From: Actibacterium sp. XHP0104
GTDB lineage: Bacteria > Pseudomonadota > Alphaproteobacteria > Rhodobacterales > Rhodobacteraceae
Direction of reading: 5' to 3'
NCBI RefSeq assembly: GCF_025751515.1
Contig: NZ_JAOWLE010000002.1
Span: forward strand, 248,001 to 312,000
DNA: 64,000 nt
Every line of letters begins with the position of its first letter. Positions within the stretch are counted from its first letter, which is position 1. Shown here piece after piece: positions 35,130 to 45,093 of this stretch. Position numbers and translations under genes: made by a program. The notes under the pieces were generated by a model that was not told the DNA's origin, did no database searches, and was given only the letters and a program-made list of their open reading frames with translations.

Positions 35130-36260
35130 ATGGCAGTTTTGAATAATCTGGGCACGGGCGGCCGTGCCGCGGTTGCGGCGGGGCTGGTTCTGGTGATTGC
35201 GGGGGCGGGCTGGCTGGCCCTGCGGTCTGATCAGGGATCCGTGCCCGAGCCCGTGCCAGTGGCCCAGCCCGCACCCGAACCCGCGCCGCAACCGGTTGCC
35301 GAACCCGCCTCCGAGCCCGCGCCCGAGCCGACCCCCGAACCCGTGGCCCAGCCCGAGCCGCCCCAGCCGCCGGTCTTTGACCTGGTGCGGGTCGAGCCGG
35401 GCGGCGCCGCCACCGTTGCCGGCCGGGCCGAGGCCGGATCGGCGATCGAATTGCTGCTGGACCAGACGCAGGTGGCCGCCACCACGACCGACCCGGCCGG
35501 CAAGTTCGCCGCGCTGTTTGACGTGCCCCCCAGCGACGAGGCCCGCCTGCTGGGTCTGGTGATGGTGCTTGAGGATGGCACCCGCATCGCGGCGGTCGAG
35601 ACCGTGATCCTGGCCCCTGTGCCCGCCATCCCGGCCGACGAACAACCCGCCCAGGCCGATGCCACCCCGCAAGAACCCGCCGCGCCTGCGGTACTTTTAG
35701 CCGATGATACGGGCGTCGAGGTTCTGCAACCCGCTGGCCCCGCCGCCGACATGCCCGAACTGGCCGTCGATGCCGTCGCCTATCCGCCCTCGGGCGGGGT
35801 GCAGTTCGACGGCCGCGCCGCGCCGGGCAGCTATGTGCGGCTTTATCTCGACAACGACCAGATTGCCGGCGCCCAGGTGGACGAGGCCGGGAAATGGGCC
35901 GCCGAGGCCCAGGGCATCGCAGCCGGCAGCTATATGCTGCGCGTCGATCAGATCGCCCCGGATGGGACGGCCGCCGCCCGGATCGAGCTGCCCTTCCTGC
36001 GCGAGGCCATCGAGCAGCTGGCCGAGGTCGCGCCCGAGCCCGAGCCTGAACCCCAGCCCGCCGCGCAACAGCCCGCCCCCGAGACCCCCAAGGTCAGACG
36101 GGTGACGGTCGAAAAGGGCTTTACCCTGTGGCAGATCGCCAACGAGGCCTATGGCGACGGGGTGCTCTACGTCAAAGTCTATGACGCCAACCGCAACCTG
36201 ATCCGCGATCCTGACCTGATTTATCCCGGCCAGGTGTTCGAGGTGCCGCTGCCGCAATAA
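35130..36260 (+). CDS. LysM domain envelope protein with Pro/Glu spacer
   Basis: A 376-residue protein. An N-terminal membrane anchor (about 12-31) is followed by a Pro/Glu/Ala-rich spacer (about 38-81) and two internally related Ig-like repeats. These repeats, about 95-130 and 240-280, share [14 protein letters not shown] and [15 protein letters not shown] LysM domain (about 321-376, [15 protein letters not shown] and [11 protein letters not shown]) should bind peptidoglycan. Probably tethers the inner membrane to the cell wall. Divergent from the LOG gene; ribosome site GGAGACGGAG. Confidence 0.88.
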   Translation: MAVLNNLGTGGRAAVAAGLVLVIAGAGWLALRSDQGSVPEPVPVAQPAPEPAPQPVAEPASEPAPEPTPEPVAQPEPPQPPVFDLVRVEPGGAATVAGRAEAGSAIELLLDQTQVAATTTDPAGKFAALFDVPPSDEARLLGLVMVLEDGTRIAAVETVILAPVPAIPADEQPAQADATPQEPAAPAVLLADDTGVEVLQPAGPAADMPELAVDAVAYPPSGGVQFDGRAAPGSYVRLYLDNDQIAGAQVDEAGKWAAEAQGIAAGSYMLRVDQIAPDGTAAARIELPFLREAIEQLAEVAPEPEPEPQPAAQQPAPETPKVRRVTVEKGFTLWQIANEAYGDGVLYVKVYDANRNLIRDPDLIYPGQVFEVPLPQ

Positions 36261-36326
36261 CGCCCGCTCTGGCCTTTCGGCCTGCGCGCCCCTATCTGTT
36301 GCTGCAAGGCAGAACAGGGCAACGAC

Positions 36327-38156
36327 ATGGCGCGCAGACCAACCACCAGCGAGATCTCAAGGCTTGAACGCGCCAGCGCGCTGCGCACCATGGCGCGGGT
36401 CGGGCCCTATCTGTGGCCCGAGGGGCAGCCCTGGGTCAAACGCCGCGTGGTGCTGGCGTTGGCGCTGCTGGCTCTGGCCAAGGTCATCGCCGTGGCTACC
36501 CCGTTTCTCTACAAGGCCGCCGTCGACACCCTGGCGGGCGAGGCGACCGACCCGGCCTGGGCGCTGGGGGCGGGGGCCGTTGGCCTGACCGTCGCCTATG
36601 GCATGGCCCGCGCCATGACCGTTGGTTTTCAGCAATTGCGCGACGGCATCTTTGCCCGCGTCACCCAGCGCGCCCTGCGCAGCCTGGCCCTGGAAACCTT
36701 TCAGCATATCCACGCGCTGTCGCTGCGCTATCACATCACCCGCAAGACCGGCGGGCTTAGCCGGATCATCGAGCGTGGCGTGAAAGGCGTTGAGTTCCTG
36801 CTGCGCTTCATGCTGTTCAGCGTCGGGCCGCTGATCCTGGAGCTGACCCTGGTCGCGATCATTTTCTACACCGTGTTCGATGTGTGGTACCTGGCCATCG
36901 TGGTCGGCACGATTCTGCTTTACGTGCAGTTCACCTTCAAGGTGACCGAATGGCGGGTGAAGATCCGCAAGCAGATGAATGACCAGGACACCGATGCCAA
37001 CCAAAAGGCCATCGACAGCCTGCTGAACTTTGAAACCGTGAAATATTTCGGGGCCGAGGCGCGCGAGGCCGAACGCTATGACGCGGCCATGGCAGGCTAT
37101 GAAGAGGCGGCGATCAAGACCTCGCAGTCGCTGGCCATCCTGAACTTTGGCCAGTCCGTGCTGATCACCGCCGGCCTGGTGGGCGTGATGATCCTGGCGG
37201 CAATGGGCGTGCAGGCGGGCGAGCTGACCGTGGGCGATTTCGTCATGGTCAACGCCTATATGATGCAGATCACCCAGCCGCTGAACTTCCTTGGCACGGT
37301 CTACCGCGAGATCCGCCAAAGCCTGGTCGATATGGGCGAGATGTTCGACCTCTTGGAACAGCCCGCCGAAGTCACCGACAAGCCCGACGCCCCGGCGCTG
37401 CGCGTCAATGGCGGCGCGGTGCAGCTGGACAATGTCGTGTTCGGCTATGAGGCCGCGCGGCCGATCCTCAAGGGCGTGTCGATCGACGTGCCGGCCGGCG
37501 GGTCGGTGGCGCTGGTCGGGCCGTCGGGCTCTGGCAAATCGACCATCGGGCGGCTGTTGTTCCGCTTTTATGACGTGAACGGCGGCGCGCTGCGCATCGA
37601 CGGGCAGGATGTGCGCGATGTGACCCAGACCAGCCTGCATGACGCCATCGGCGTGGTGCCGCAGGATACGGTGCTGTTCAACGACACGGTATTCTACAAC
37701 ATCGCCTATGGCCGCCCCGAGGCCACCCGCGCCGAGATCGAGGCCGCCGCCCGTGCCGCCAAGATCCACGATTTCATCGTCAGCCTGCCCGAAGGCTATG
37801 ACACCAAGGTGGGCGAGCGCGGCCTGAAACTGTCGGGCGGCGAGAAACAGCGCGTGGGCATTGCGCGCACCCTGCTCAAGAACCCGCCGATCCTGCTGTT
37901 GGACGAGGCCACCAGCGCGCTGGACAGCGAGACCGAGCGCGAGATCCAGGCCGAGCTCAAGGCCATGGGGCAGGGGCGCACCGTGCTGACCATCGCCCAC
38001 CGCCTGTCGACCATCGTCGATGCCGACGAGATTGTCGTGCTGGAAAACGGCGAAGTGGCCGAGCGCGGCCGCCATGACGACCTGCTGGCCCGTGGCGGGC
38101 GCTATGCCAGCATGTGGACGCGCCAGCAATCCGAAGAAGAGGACGACGCGGCCTAA
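36327..38156 (+). CDS. Atm1/HMT-type ABC exporter
   Basis: A 609-residue half-transporter: about six membrane helices (45-330) followed by an ATPase domain. Walker A GPSGSGKST, signature KLSGGEKQRVGIARTLL and Walker B ILLLDEATSALD are intact. It resembles the mitochondrial Atm1/ABCB7 group of alphaproteobacteria, which exports glutathione-conjugated metal or sulfur compounds for iron-sulfur assembly outside the compartment or for metal detoxification. Ends three bases before the convergent RND gene. Confidence 0.9.
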   Translation: MARRPTTSEISRLERASALRTMARVGPYLWPEGQPWVKRRVVLALALLALAKVIAVATPFLYKAAVDTLAGEATDPAWALGAGAVGLTVAYGMARAMTVGFQQLRDGIFARVTQRALRSLALETFQHIHALSLRYHITRKTGGLSRIIERGVKGVEFLLRFMLFSVGPLILELTLVAIIFYTVFDVWYLAIVVGTILLYVQFTFKVTEWRVKIRKQMNDQDTDANQKAIDSLLNFETVKYFGAEAREAERYDAAMAGYEEAAIKTSQSLAILNFGQSVLITAGLVGVMILAAMGVQAGELTVGDFVMVNAYMMQITQPLNFLGTVYREIRQSLVDMGEMFDLLEQPAEVTDKPDAPALRVNGGAVQLDNVVFGYEAARPILKGVSIDVPAGGSVALVGPSGSGKSTIGRLLFRFYDVNGGALRIDGQDVRDVTQTSLHDAIGVVPQDTVLFNDTVFYNIAYGRPEATRAEIEAAARAAKIHDFIVSLPEGYDTKVGERGLKLSGGEKQRVGIARTLLKNPPILLLDEATSALDSETEREIQAELKAMGQGRTVLTIAHRLSTIVDADEIVVLENGEVAERGRHDDLLARGGRYASMWTRQQSEEEDDAA

Positions 38157-38159
38157 GCC

Positions 38160-41100
38160 TTACTCGGCCGCGCGCACGTTGGAACCGTCCTTGCCCTGCG
38201 CATCATCGGCCTCGATGGCGGAACGCAGCGCCGCGATCTGTTGCGACTGATCCTCCGAGGGCGGCACGTCGGGATCCTCGATCCAGACCAGTTCGGGCGA
38301 CTCCAGTTTCCGAGCCGCGCGGTTCAGCGCCAGATCGCGCGCCGCCTGGCTGTCGGGGCCGCGCGACAGGGCGCTCAGCCGCCGGGTCGAGCTATAGACC
38401 CCCGTCCAGAACCACACCCGCAGCGCCAGCATCGACGGAGTAAAGACCAGCGTCAGAACCGTCGAGATCCCCAGCCCGAACACAACCGCCGTGGCCAGCT
38501 GTTTCCACCACAGCGCCGTGGGGCTGTCGATCGAATAGCCGCCGTTGAAGAAATCGAAACTCAGCCCGAACATCATCGAGGCCAGGCCGGCCATCGTGGT
38601 GACCGTGGTCAGCAGCACCGGGCGGATCCGCGCCTCGGCGGTGCGGGTGATCGCCTCGATCCGGGGCATGTATTGGCTGAATTCCTGATAGGTGTCGATC
38701 AGCACGATGTTGTTGTTCACCACGATCCCCGCCAGCGCCACGATGCCGGTGCCGGTCATGATGATGCTGAAGGTCTGGTCCATCACCAGCATGCCGATCA
38801 GCACGCCCGTGGTCGACAGCACCACCGCCATCAGCACCAGCGTGGCGTTGTAGAAACTGTTGAACTGCGCCAGCAGGACGATGAACATCAGCCCCAGCGC
38901 CCCGGCAAAGGCCTGGGTGAGGAAGGCCTGGCTTTCGGCCTGGTCTTCCTGGTCGCCGGTCCATTCCCAGTCGATGCCCGCGGGCAGGGGTTTCTCGGTC
39001 TCCAGCCATTCGGTCAGCAGGGCGATGCGCTCGGTCGGGTTCAGCGGCTGGCCCGCGTCATTGGTCAGGCTGGCATCCACCCCCGCCTTGACGTCGAAAA
39101 AGCGCGCGCCGTCGACGCGGGTGATCTGGCCCAGCTTGGCGACCGGGGTGCGGGTGATGAAATTCGCCAGCGGCACAAGGCCGTCATTGGTGCCCACCTT
39201 CAGGCTGTCGAGCGTCGAGAGCACCCGGTCCTCTTCGGGCAGGCGCACGCGGATGTCGATTTCCTCGTCCGAGCTGGGCACCCGCATCGTATCCAGCAAG
39301 ATGCCGCGCGTGACCAGCTGCACCATGCCGCCCACCGTGGCCACATCGGCGCCATAGCGCCCGGCCTTTTCCACATCGACATCGATCTGCCAGTCGATGC
39401 CGGGCAGGGGCAGCGTGTCTTCGATATCGGTCAGGCCGGGGGTGTCCTCGAACCTGGCGCGCACGATTGCGGTGGCGGCCAGCAGGTCGTCCCAGTCGTC
39501 GCCCTTGACCCGCAGATGCACAGGCTTGGGCGAGGCCGGACCCATCGACAGATCAAGGATCTCTGTCCGAACGCCGGGGATCCTTTCCAGCCCGGCGCGG
39601 ATTTCGTTCAGCACCAGGTTGCCGTCCAGCGCGGGGTCGTCCTTGCGGTCTTCCCAGCGCACCAGCTCGATCTGCACCTGGCCGACTGTGTCCAGCGGCG
39701 GCTGCGCGCCGCCCGTATTGGCATCCAGCCCGCCACTGCCGGCAAAGGCAAAGGCGTTCATCACGCCCGGATGCGCAAGGGCGATGGCCTCGGCCTGGGC
39801 GACCAGCGCATCCTGCTGTTCCAGCGACAGGTTGCCCCGCGCGCGGACATAGACAATCGCCTGTTCGGGCTCGGACTCGACAAAGAACTCGATGCCCTTG
39901 CTGTTCTGGCCATAGGCAATGAACACCCCTACCACAAAGGCGATGACGGCGGCGATGGTGATCAGCGGCATCACCGGGTTGCCCGAGATGAAATGGATCA
40001 TGTGCCCGAACCAGCTGCGGCGATAGCCGGCGGCCACGCGGGTGCGGTGATGGTCGGGCTTGACGGCGGTCATCGCGATCGAGACCCCGGCCGCGCCAAT
40101 GGCAAACAGCACCCCGCCAAGCGCCACGCCGCCCGCGCCGCCCGACCCGATATAGGTCGGGTTCAGCATCTGCATGCAGCCCACGAACACCACGAACAGC
40201 GTGATCGGCACCAGCGCGATACGCAGCCACAGCGGGCGCGGATGCACATGCGCCGCGATCCGGTCCAGCGTGCGCGACCAGCGCCCCGCAACCCCGCCCA
40301 TGACCGGCAGATAGATCAGCGCAACCACCAGGCTGGCCGACAGAACAAAGATCAGCGTGACCGGCAGCATGCCCATGAATTCGCCCGGCACGCCCGGCCA
40401 GAACAGCATCGGCAGAAAGGCGCAAAGCGTCGTCGCGGTCGAGCTGACGATCGGCCAGAACATCCGCTTGGCCGCGTCGGTAAACGCATGCATCGGCCCG
40501 GCGCCCTCGGAGATGCGGCGGTCGGCATATTCGACCACCACGATGGCGCCATCGACCAGCATCCCCACCGCCAGGATCAGACCGAACATCACGATGTTCG
40601 AGATCGGCACCCCGATCAGCCCCAGCAGCACGAAACACAACAGGAAAGATGTCGGGATCGCAAAACCCACCAGCAGCGCCGAGCGCGAGCCAAGGAAGGC
40701 CAGCACCACGATCATCACCAGCGCGATCGCCGTCAGGACCGAGCCTTCGAGCTGTTGCACCATCGAGGCGATCGTATGCGACTGATCCATCGAGGTGCCG
40801 ACCTTGACCGCGCGTTGCAGTTCGGGCGGCCAGCTGGCGCGCTCGGCCTCGACCTCGGCGCGGATCAGCGCGGCGGTGTCGATGATGTTGAAGCCCTTGC
40901 GCTTGACCACCTGCAAGGCAACCGTGGTTTCGCCGTTGAACCGGGCCGTGCCCTCGCGATCCTGGAAGGTCAGGCGGATCTCGGCCAGATCGCCCATCGT
41001 GACCACCCGGTCGCCATTGATCTTGATCGGCAGGTTATAGACATCCTGCGGATCGTCGAAAGACGACGGGATCTTGACCGAAAACGCGCCGCCCGCGGTT

Positions 41101-41756
41101 TCGACCTCGCCCGCGGCGATCAGCTGGTTGTTGTTCACAACGACGCGGATCAGCTCGTCTGCGGTGACGTTATAGGCCTCCAGCCGCAGCGGGTCGATCA
41201 CCACCTCAAGCATCTCGTCGCGCTGCCCGGCCAGCCCGGCCTCCAGCACCGCGTCCAGCCCTTCCAGGCGGTCCTGCAAATCCTTGGCCACACGCAATAG
41301 CGTGCGCTCGGGCACATTGCCCGACAGGTTCACGATCAGGATCGGGAATTCGGAAAAGTTGATTTCCGTCAGTGAGTATTTCTCGGCCCCCGCCGGAAAC
41401 TCGGCCTCGGCGGTGTTCATCGCGTCGCGGATATCGGCGATGATCTTGGTCTTGTCCCAGCCGAATTCAAACTCGAGCGCCACGCCGGCATAGCCCTCTG
41501 CCGCCGTGGCCGACATGCTTTTCAGCCCGTCGAGATCCGATAGTTCGGTCTCCATCGGCTTGACCAACAGCTTTTCGGCATCCTCGGCCGAGATGCCGGG
41601 GAAGGGGACAGACACGAAAATCGCCGGGATCTCGATATCCGGCTCGCCCTCTTTGGGCAGGTTCGCATAGGCCAGCGCCCCCGCCACGATCGAGAGCACG
41701 ATGAACGCGATCACCATGCGGGCGTGTTTGGCCGCCCAGTCGACAAGTCCGGTCAT
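38160..41756 (-). CDS. RND efflux transporter, AcrB/HAE1 type, enlarged
   Basis: A 1198-residue inner-membrane proton antiporter for drugs or other compounds. Membrane helices lie at both ends of two periplasmic porter domains (about 40-330 and 700-990), with NIVMFGLILAVGMLVDGAIVVVEYADRR and IVALAGIVVNNNIVLIDTY carrying the proton-relay acidic and asparagine residues. It is longer than the usual 1020-1050: the region between helices 6 and 7 has an extra hydrophobic stretch (about 510-640), and the C-terminus has a hydrophilic tail of some 80 residues. No outer-membrane channel is in the window. Confidence 0.9.
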   Translation of the reverse strand: MTGLVDWAAKHARMVIAFIVLSIVAGALAYANLPKEGEPDIEIPAIFVSVPFPGISAEDAEKLLVKPMETELSDLDGLKSMSATAAEGYAGVALEFEFGWDKTKIIADIRDAMNTAEAEFPAGAEKYSLTEINFSEFPILIVNLSGNVPERTLLRVAKDLQDRLEGLDAVLEAGLAGQRDEMLEVVIDPLRLEAYNVTADELIRVVVNNNQLIAAGEVETAGGAFSVKIPSSFDDPQDVYNLPIKINGDRVVTMGDLAEIRLTFQDREGTARFNGETTVALQVVKRKGFNIIDTAALIRAEVEAERASWPPELQRAVKVGTSMDQSHTIASMVQQLEGSVLTAIALVMIVVLAFLGSRSALLVGFAIPTSFLLCFVLLGLIGVPISNIVMFGLILAVGMLVDGAIVVVEYADRRISEGAGPMHAFTDAAKRMFWPIVSSTATTLCAFLPMLFWPGVPGEFMGMLPVTLIFVLSASLVVALIYLPVMGGVAGRWSRTLDRIAAHVHPRPLWLRIALVPITLFVVFVGCMQMLNPTYIGSGGAGGVALGGVLFAIGAAGVSIAMTAVKPDHHRTRVAAGYRRSWFGHMIHFISGNPVMPLITIAAVIAFVVGVFIAYGQNSKGIEFFVESEPEQAIVYVRARGNLSLEQQDALVAQAEAIALAHPGVMNAFAFAGSGGLDANTGGAQPPLDTVGQVQIELVRWEDRKDDPALDGNLVLNEIRAGLERIPGVRTEILDLSMGPASPKPVHLRVKGDDWDDLLAATAIVRARFEDTPGLTDIEDTLPLPGIDWQIDVDVEKAGRYGADVATVGGMVQLVTRGILLDTMRVPSSDEEIDIRVRLPEEDRVLSTLDSLKVGTNDGLVPLANFITRTPVAKLGQITRVDGARFFDVKAGVDASLTNDAGQPLNPTERIALLTEWLETEKPLPAGIDWEWTGDQEDQAESQAFLTQAFAGALGLMFIVLLAQFNSFYNATLVLMAVVLSTTGVLIGMLVMDQTFSIIMTGTGIVALAGIVVNNNIVLIDTYQEFSQYMPRIEAITRTAEARIRPVLLTTVTTMAGLASMMFGLSFDFFNGGYSIDSPTALWWKQLATAVVFGLGISTVLTLVFTPSMLALRVWFWTGVYSSTRRLSALSRGPDSQAARDLALNRAARKLESPELVWIEDPDVPPSEDQSQQIAALRSAIEADDAQGKDGSNVRAAE

Positions 41757-42844
41757 TGCGCGGCCCCGTTAAAGCTGGGCTGCACCGGCACGCCGTCGGA
41801 CACGTATTCTTGGCCGATGGTGATGATGTCGGCGGTTTCGGGCAGGCCTGCCAGCCAGACACCCTGAATGCTGTCGCGAAGCACGGTGACCGGCACGAAC
41901 AGGGCCTGGTTGCCGTCGCCCACGATCCGCACGCCGATCTCGCCCGCGTCATTCAGCGTCAGTGCCGATTGCGGCACCAGATGCGCCGAACGGTCGCCCG
42001 AGGCCAGAACCATTTCCACGGTCTGGCCATCGCGGATCGACATGTCGGCATTGGGAATTTCCACTTCGACGCGGAAGGTGCGCGTCGCCGGGTCGGCCGA
42101 GCGGCCAATGAAGGTCACGTTGCCTGTGACCTCGGCGCCGGTGGCCAGACGGGCCCCGGCCCGGGCGTTGGCTTCGACCTTGGCCACCTCGGTTTCGGGC
42201 AGAAAGCCCACCAGCTTGATCGGGTCAAGCTGGATCACTGTGGCGCAAAGGCTGCCCGGTTGCAGCAGCGCGCCCAGCTCGGCCGCGTCGGTTTCCAAAA
42301 GGCCGGCAAAGGGCGCGCGGATGCTCAGGCGTTCGATCTCGCGCTCGGCGGCGGCGACGCCGGCCCGGGCGGCCTCGATCGCTGCACCGGCCGAGGCGGC
42401 GCGACTTTCCGAGGCATAGCCTTCCTGGCGCAGGCGCTGCGCGGCATTGTCGTTGATTTCGGCCTCGGCCAGGCGGGCGCGAGCCTCGGCCAGGGCGGCC
42501 TCGCGGGTGCCCGGGTCAAGCTCGCACAGCATATCGCCCGCATCCACACGCGCGCCCTTGCGCAGCGGCTCGGAAATCACCCGGCCGGCGGTTTCCGCCA
42601 TGACGCTGACCTGCCGCGCGGCCTCGGTCCGGCCCCGCACCAGCACCAGGTCGCTGACCGCGACGGCCTGCGAATGGACGGCCACGACGGGCACGGTCTC
42701 TGCCAGATCGGTTCCGGCCTCTTCGGTGGCGGTCTCGGCGCTTGGTTCCACCCCGGCAACGGCCAAGACGGTGCCGCGCTCCATGATCAGAAGATACAGG
42801 CCAAGGGCAACCGCAACAGCGATGACAAACGAAACGATACGCAT
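41753..42844 (-). CDS. RND periplasmic adaptor (membrane fusion protein)
   Basis: A 363-residue adaptor that links the RND pump to an outer-membrane channel. An N-terminal anchor (1-20) is followed by barrel-sandwich and hairpin domains, with coiled-coil-like EARARLAEAEINDNAAQRL (about 118-136). The lipoyl-like motif RVISEPLRKGARVDAGDML is at about 88-106. It overlaps the transporter start by four bases, forming a two-gene operon. Start MRIVSFVIAVAV is clear. Confidence 0.92.
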   Translation of the reverse strand: MRIVSFVIAVAVALGLYLLIMERGTVLAVAGVEPSAETATEEAGTDLAETVPVVAVHSQAVAVSDLVLVRGRTEAARQVSVMAETAGRVISEPLRKGARVDAGDMLCELDPGTREAALAEARARLAEAEINDNAAQRLRQEGYASESRAASAGAAIEAARAGVAAAEREIERLSIRAPFAGLLETDAAELGALLQPGSLCATVIQLDPIKLVGFLPETEVAKVEANARAGARLATGAEVTGNVTFIGRSADPATRTFRVEVEIPNADMSIRDGQTVEMVLASGDRSAHLVPQSALTLNDAGEIGVRIVGDGNQALFVPVTVLRDSIQGVWLAGLPETADIITIGQEYVSDGVPVQPSFNGAAQ

Positions 42845-42895
42845 GAAAACCTCAAACGCTTTGACGCACTAATATGATTAGGTCCGTGCATACTA

Positions 42896-42907
42896 AACCG
42901 ACCAGTT
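42896..42907. promoter_or_regulatory. possible TetR-type operator before the RND operon
   Basis: AACCGACCAGTT is a near-palindrome (AAC-N-G--C-N-GTT) about 50 bp before the adaptor start, similar in style to TetR-family operators of efflux genes. No tetR gene lies nearby, so this is a weak call. Confidence 0.28.
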
Positions 42908-43031
42908 CAAAATACGTCTTCCCGCCGCCAGAGGCAAGCATCCGGGCAATAACCTTGGCGCAGGGCTTGGCAAGCAAAGCCGCGCTGGGGTAAGACCACG
43001 GCATATGTCCCGGTCCGCGCGGAGAGAGCCG

Positions 43032-43676
43032 ATGCACCATCCTGACAGTTTCATCGACGAGGTGACCGAAGAGGTTCGCCGCGACAAGTTGTTCGCAACA
43101 TTCCGAAAATACGGCTGGATCGGCCTTGTGGCGGTGGTTGCCATCGTCGGCGGGGCGTCGTGGATCGAGTACCAGAAGGCAAGCGATCGCGCCGCCGCGC
43201 AGGATCTGGGCGACACTCTGGTCGCCGCGATGGCCCAAGATGACGCTGCGGCACGTGTGGCCGCGCTGGATGGCGCCGGGGCCGCGGGCGATGCCGGGGC
43301 GATTGCCGCGCTGCTGGCGGCAGGCGAATCCGACGGGGCCGAGGCCGCGGCCCGCTATCAGGCCGTTGCCGAAAACATGGCGCTGCCCGACAGTTATCGC
43401 CAGCTGGCCACCATCCGCATGGTCGTGGCCCAGGGCGCCGATGCCCCCGCCGCCACCCGCCGCGCCGCGCTGGAACCGCTGGCCGCGCCCGGACAGCCCT
43501 TTCGCCCGATCGTGCTGGAACAGCTGGCTCTGATCGCCACCGAAGAGGGTGACACGGATACCGCCATCGCCCATCTGCGCGAGGCCATTGCCGCCAGCGA
43601 TGCCACAGCGGGCTTGCGTCAGCGCGCCAGTCAGTTGATTGTGGCCCTGGGCGGCTCGCTGGACGATCCGTCCTGA
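43032..43676 (+). CDS. YfgM-like membrane-anchored TPR protein
   Basis: A 214-residue protein starting MHHPDSFIDEVTEEV, with an N-terminal cytoplasmic segment, one membrane helix (YGWIGLVAVVAIVGGASWIEY, about 30-50) and a periplasmic tetratricopeptide-like domain. The order with bamB and der matches the yfgM-bamB-der cluster of Escherichia coli, where YfgM is an ancillary subunit of the Sec translocon. Clear GGAGAG ribosome site. Confidence 0.88.
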   Translation: MHHPDSFIDEVTEEVRRDKLFATFRKYGWIGLVAVVAIVGGASWIEYQKASDRAAAQDLGDTLVAAMAQDDAAARVAALDGAGAAGDAGAIAALLAAGESDGAEAAARYQAVAENMALPDSYRQLATIRMVVAQGADAPAATRRAALEPLAAPGQPFRPIVLEQLALIATEEGDTDTAIAHLREAIAASDATAGLRQRASQLIVALGGSLDDPS

Positions 43677-43720
43677 AACAAATTGCGCCCGCAAGCGGGG
43701 CAAAGACGAGGGGCAGGGCC

Positions 43721-45046
43721 GTGAAACTGAGCCAAACCATCGCATTACTGGCAGCGCTTGGCGTGCTGGGCGCCTGCGACCGCGAAGTCATTCTCGAGGG
43801 TGAACGCATCGACGTGCGCGACTCGTTCCTGGCCGACGCCACCGACGCGCCCGCCGAGCAAGACGCAGCCCCCGTGGCTCGCGCCCTCAGCCTGCCGGCC
43901 GCGCAAGCGCTGAGCGAATGGACCCAGACCAATGGCGGCCCCGCCCATGCACCGCTGCACCACGATTACGCCGGTAACGGCACGCTGATCTGGTCGGCCA
44001 ATATCGGCGAGGGCAACAGCCGCCGCTATCGCATCGCCAGCGACCCGGTCGTGGCCGATGGCCGGATCTTTACCATCGACGCCCAGAACCGCGTGATGGC
44101 GCATTCGTCCGATGGTGCCGCGCTGTGGAGCACCGACCTCGTTCCCGCAACCGACAATGCCAAGGACGCCAATGGCGGCGCGCTGGCCTATGGCGATGGG
44201 CAGCTGTTCGTGACCAGCGGCTTTGGCCAGCTGTCGGCGCTTGACCCCGCCACCGGCGCCGTGACCTGGGTGCAGGATACCGATGCCGCCATGAGCGGCG
44301 CCCCCGCCTACAAGGACGGGCTGGTCTATGTGGTGGCTCGTGACAATTCTGCCTGGGCGATCCGCGCGCAGGATGGCCGCGTGCAGTGGCAACTGCCCGG
44401 TACGCCGTCGCCCTCGGGCCTGCTGGGCGCCGCCGCACCCGCCGTGTCCGAGCGTGTCGTGATCTTTCCGTTTGGCGCCTCCGAGCTGACCGCCACCCTG
44501 CGCAAGGGCGGCATCCGGGTCTGGGGCAGCTCTGTCTCGGGCCAGCGCCGCGGCCGCGTCTATTCGACCATCAGCGACGTGACCGGCGACCCGGTCATGG
44601 TCGGCGATACGGTCTATGTCGCCACCCAGTCGGGCCGCACCGTGGCCCTGACCGCCGCTGGCGGCGACCGGATCTGGACCGCCGAAGAGGGCAGCTATAG
44701 CCCCGTTCTGCCCATCGGTGGCGCGGTGTTCCTGACCTCGGATGCCGGGCAGCTGATCCGCCTTGACGCCGAGACCGGCGAAACCGTCTGGGCCGTCGAT
44801 CTGCCCTATTTCACCAAGGAAAAGATCAAGCGCCGCAAGGCCGTGCATGCCCATTACGGGCCGGTCATGGCCAATGGCCGGCTGATCGTGGCCTCGGATG
44901 ACGGGCTGATCCGGTTCTTCTCGCCCGAGGATGGCAGCCTGATCTCGACCGCGCCCATCCCCGGCGGTGCCGCGTCCGAGCCGGTGATCGTCGGCGGGGT
45001 GATGTATATCCTTGGCGCCAAGGGGCAACTCCACGCTTTCCGCTGA
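43721..45046 (+). CDS. bamB: outer membrane protein assembly lipoprotein BamB
   Basis: BAM complex lipoprotein that helps deliver beta-barrel proteins to BamA. 441 residues with a lipoprotein signal (LGVLGAC, lipid Cys at 19) and PQQ-like beta-propeller repeats carrying WT/W-D motifs (GTLIWSANIGEGN, GAVTWVQDTD, GRVQWQLPG, RIWTAEEG, TVWAVDL). The reading frame opens with GTG. Between yfgM-like and der genes. Confidence 0.93.
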   Translation: MKLSQTIALLAALGVLGACDREVILEGERIDVRDSFLADATDAPAEQDAAPVARALSLPAAQALSEWTQTNGGPAHAPLHHDYAGNGTLIWSANIGEGNSRRYRIASDPVVADGRIFTIDAQNRVMAHSSDGAALWSTDLVPATDNAKDANGGALAYGDGQLFVTSGFGQLSALDPATGAVTWVQDTDAAMSGAPAYKDGLVYVVARDNSAWAIRAQDGRVQWQLPGTPSPSGLLGAAAPAVSERVVIFPFGASELTATLRKGGIRVWGSSVSGQRRGRVYSTISDVTGDPVMVGDTVYVATQSGRTVALTAAGGDRIWTAEEGSYSPVLPIGGAVFLTSDAGQLIRLDAETGETVWAVDLPYFTKEKIKRRKAVHAHYGPVMANGRLIVASDDGLIRFFSPEDGSLISTAPIPGGAASEPVIVGGVMYILGAKGQLHAFR

Positions 45047-45093
45047 CGCGGGAATGGTATATGCGGGCGCCCTGACATCTGCAGGAGCCTGAG

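Noticed and set aside
38241-41300. Long plus-strand open frame opposite the RND transporter
   Set aside because: Shadow of the RND gene: Arg/His/Gln-rich translation without motifs, while the minus strand encodes a full AcrB-type protein.
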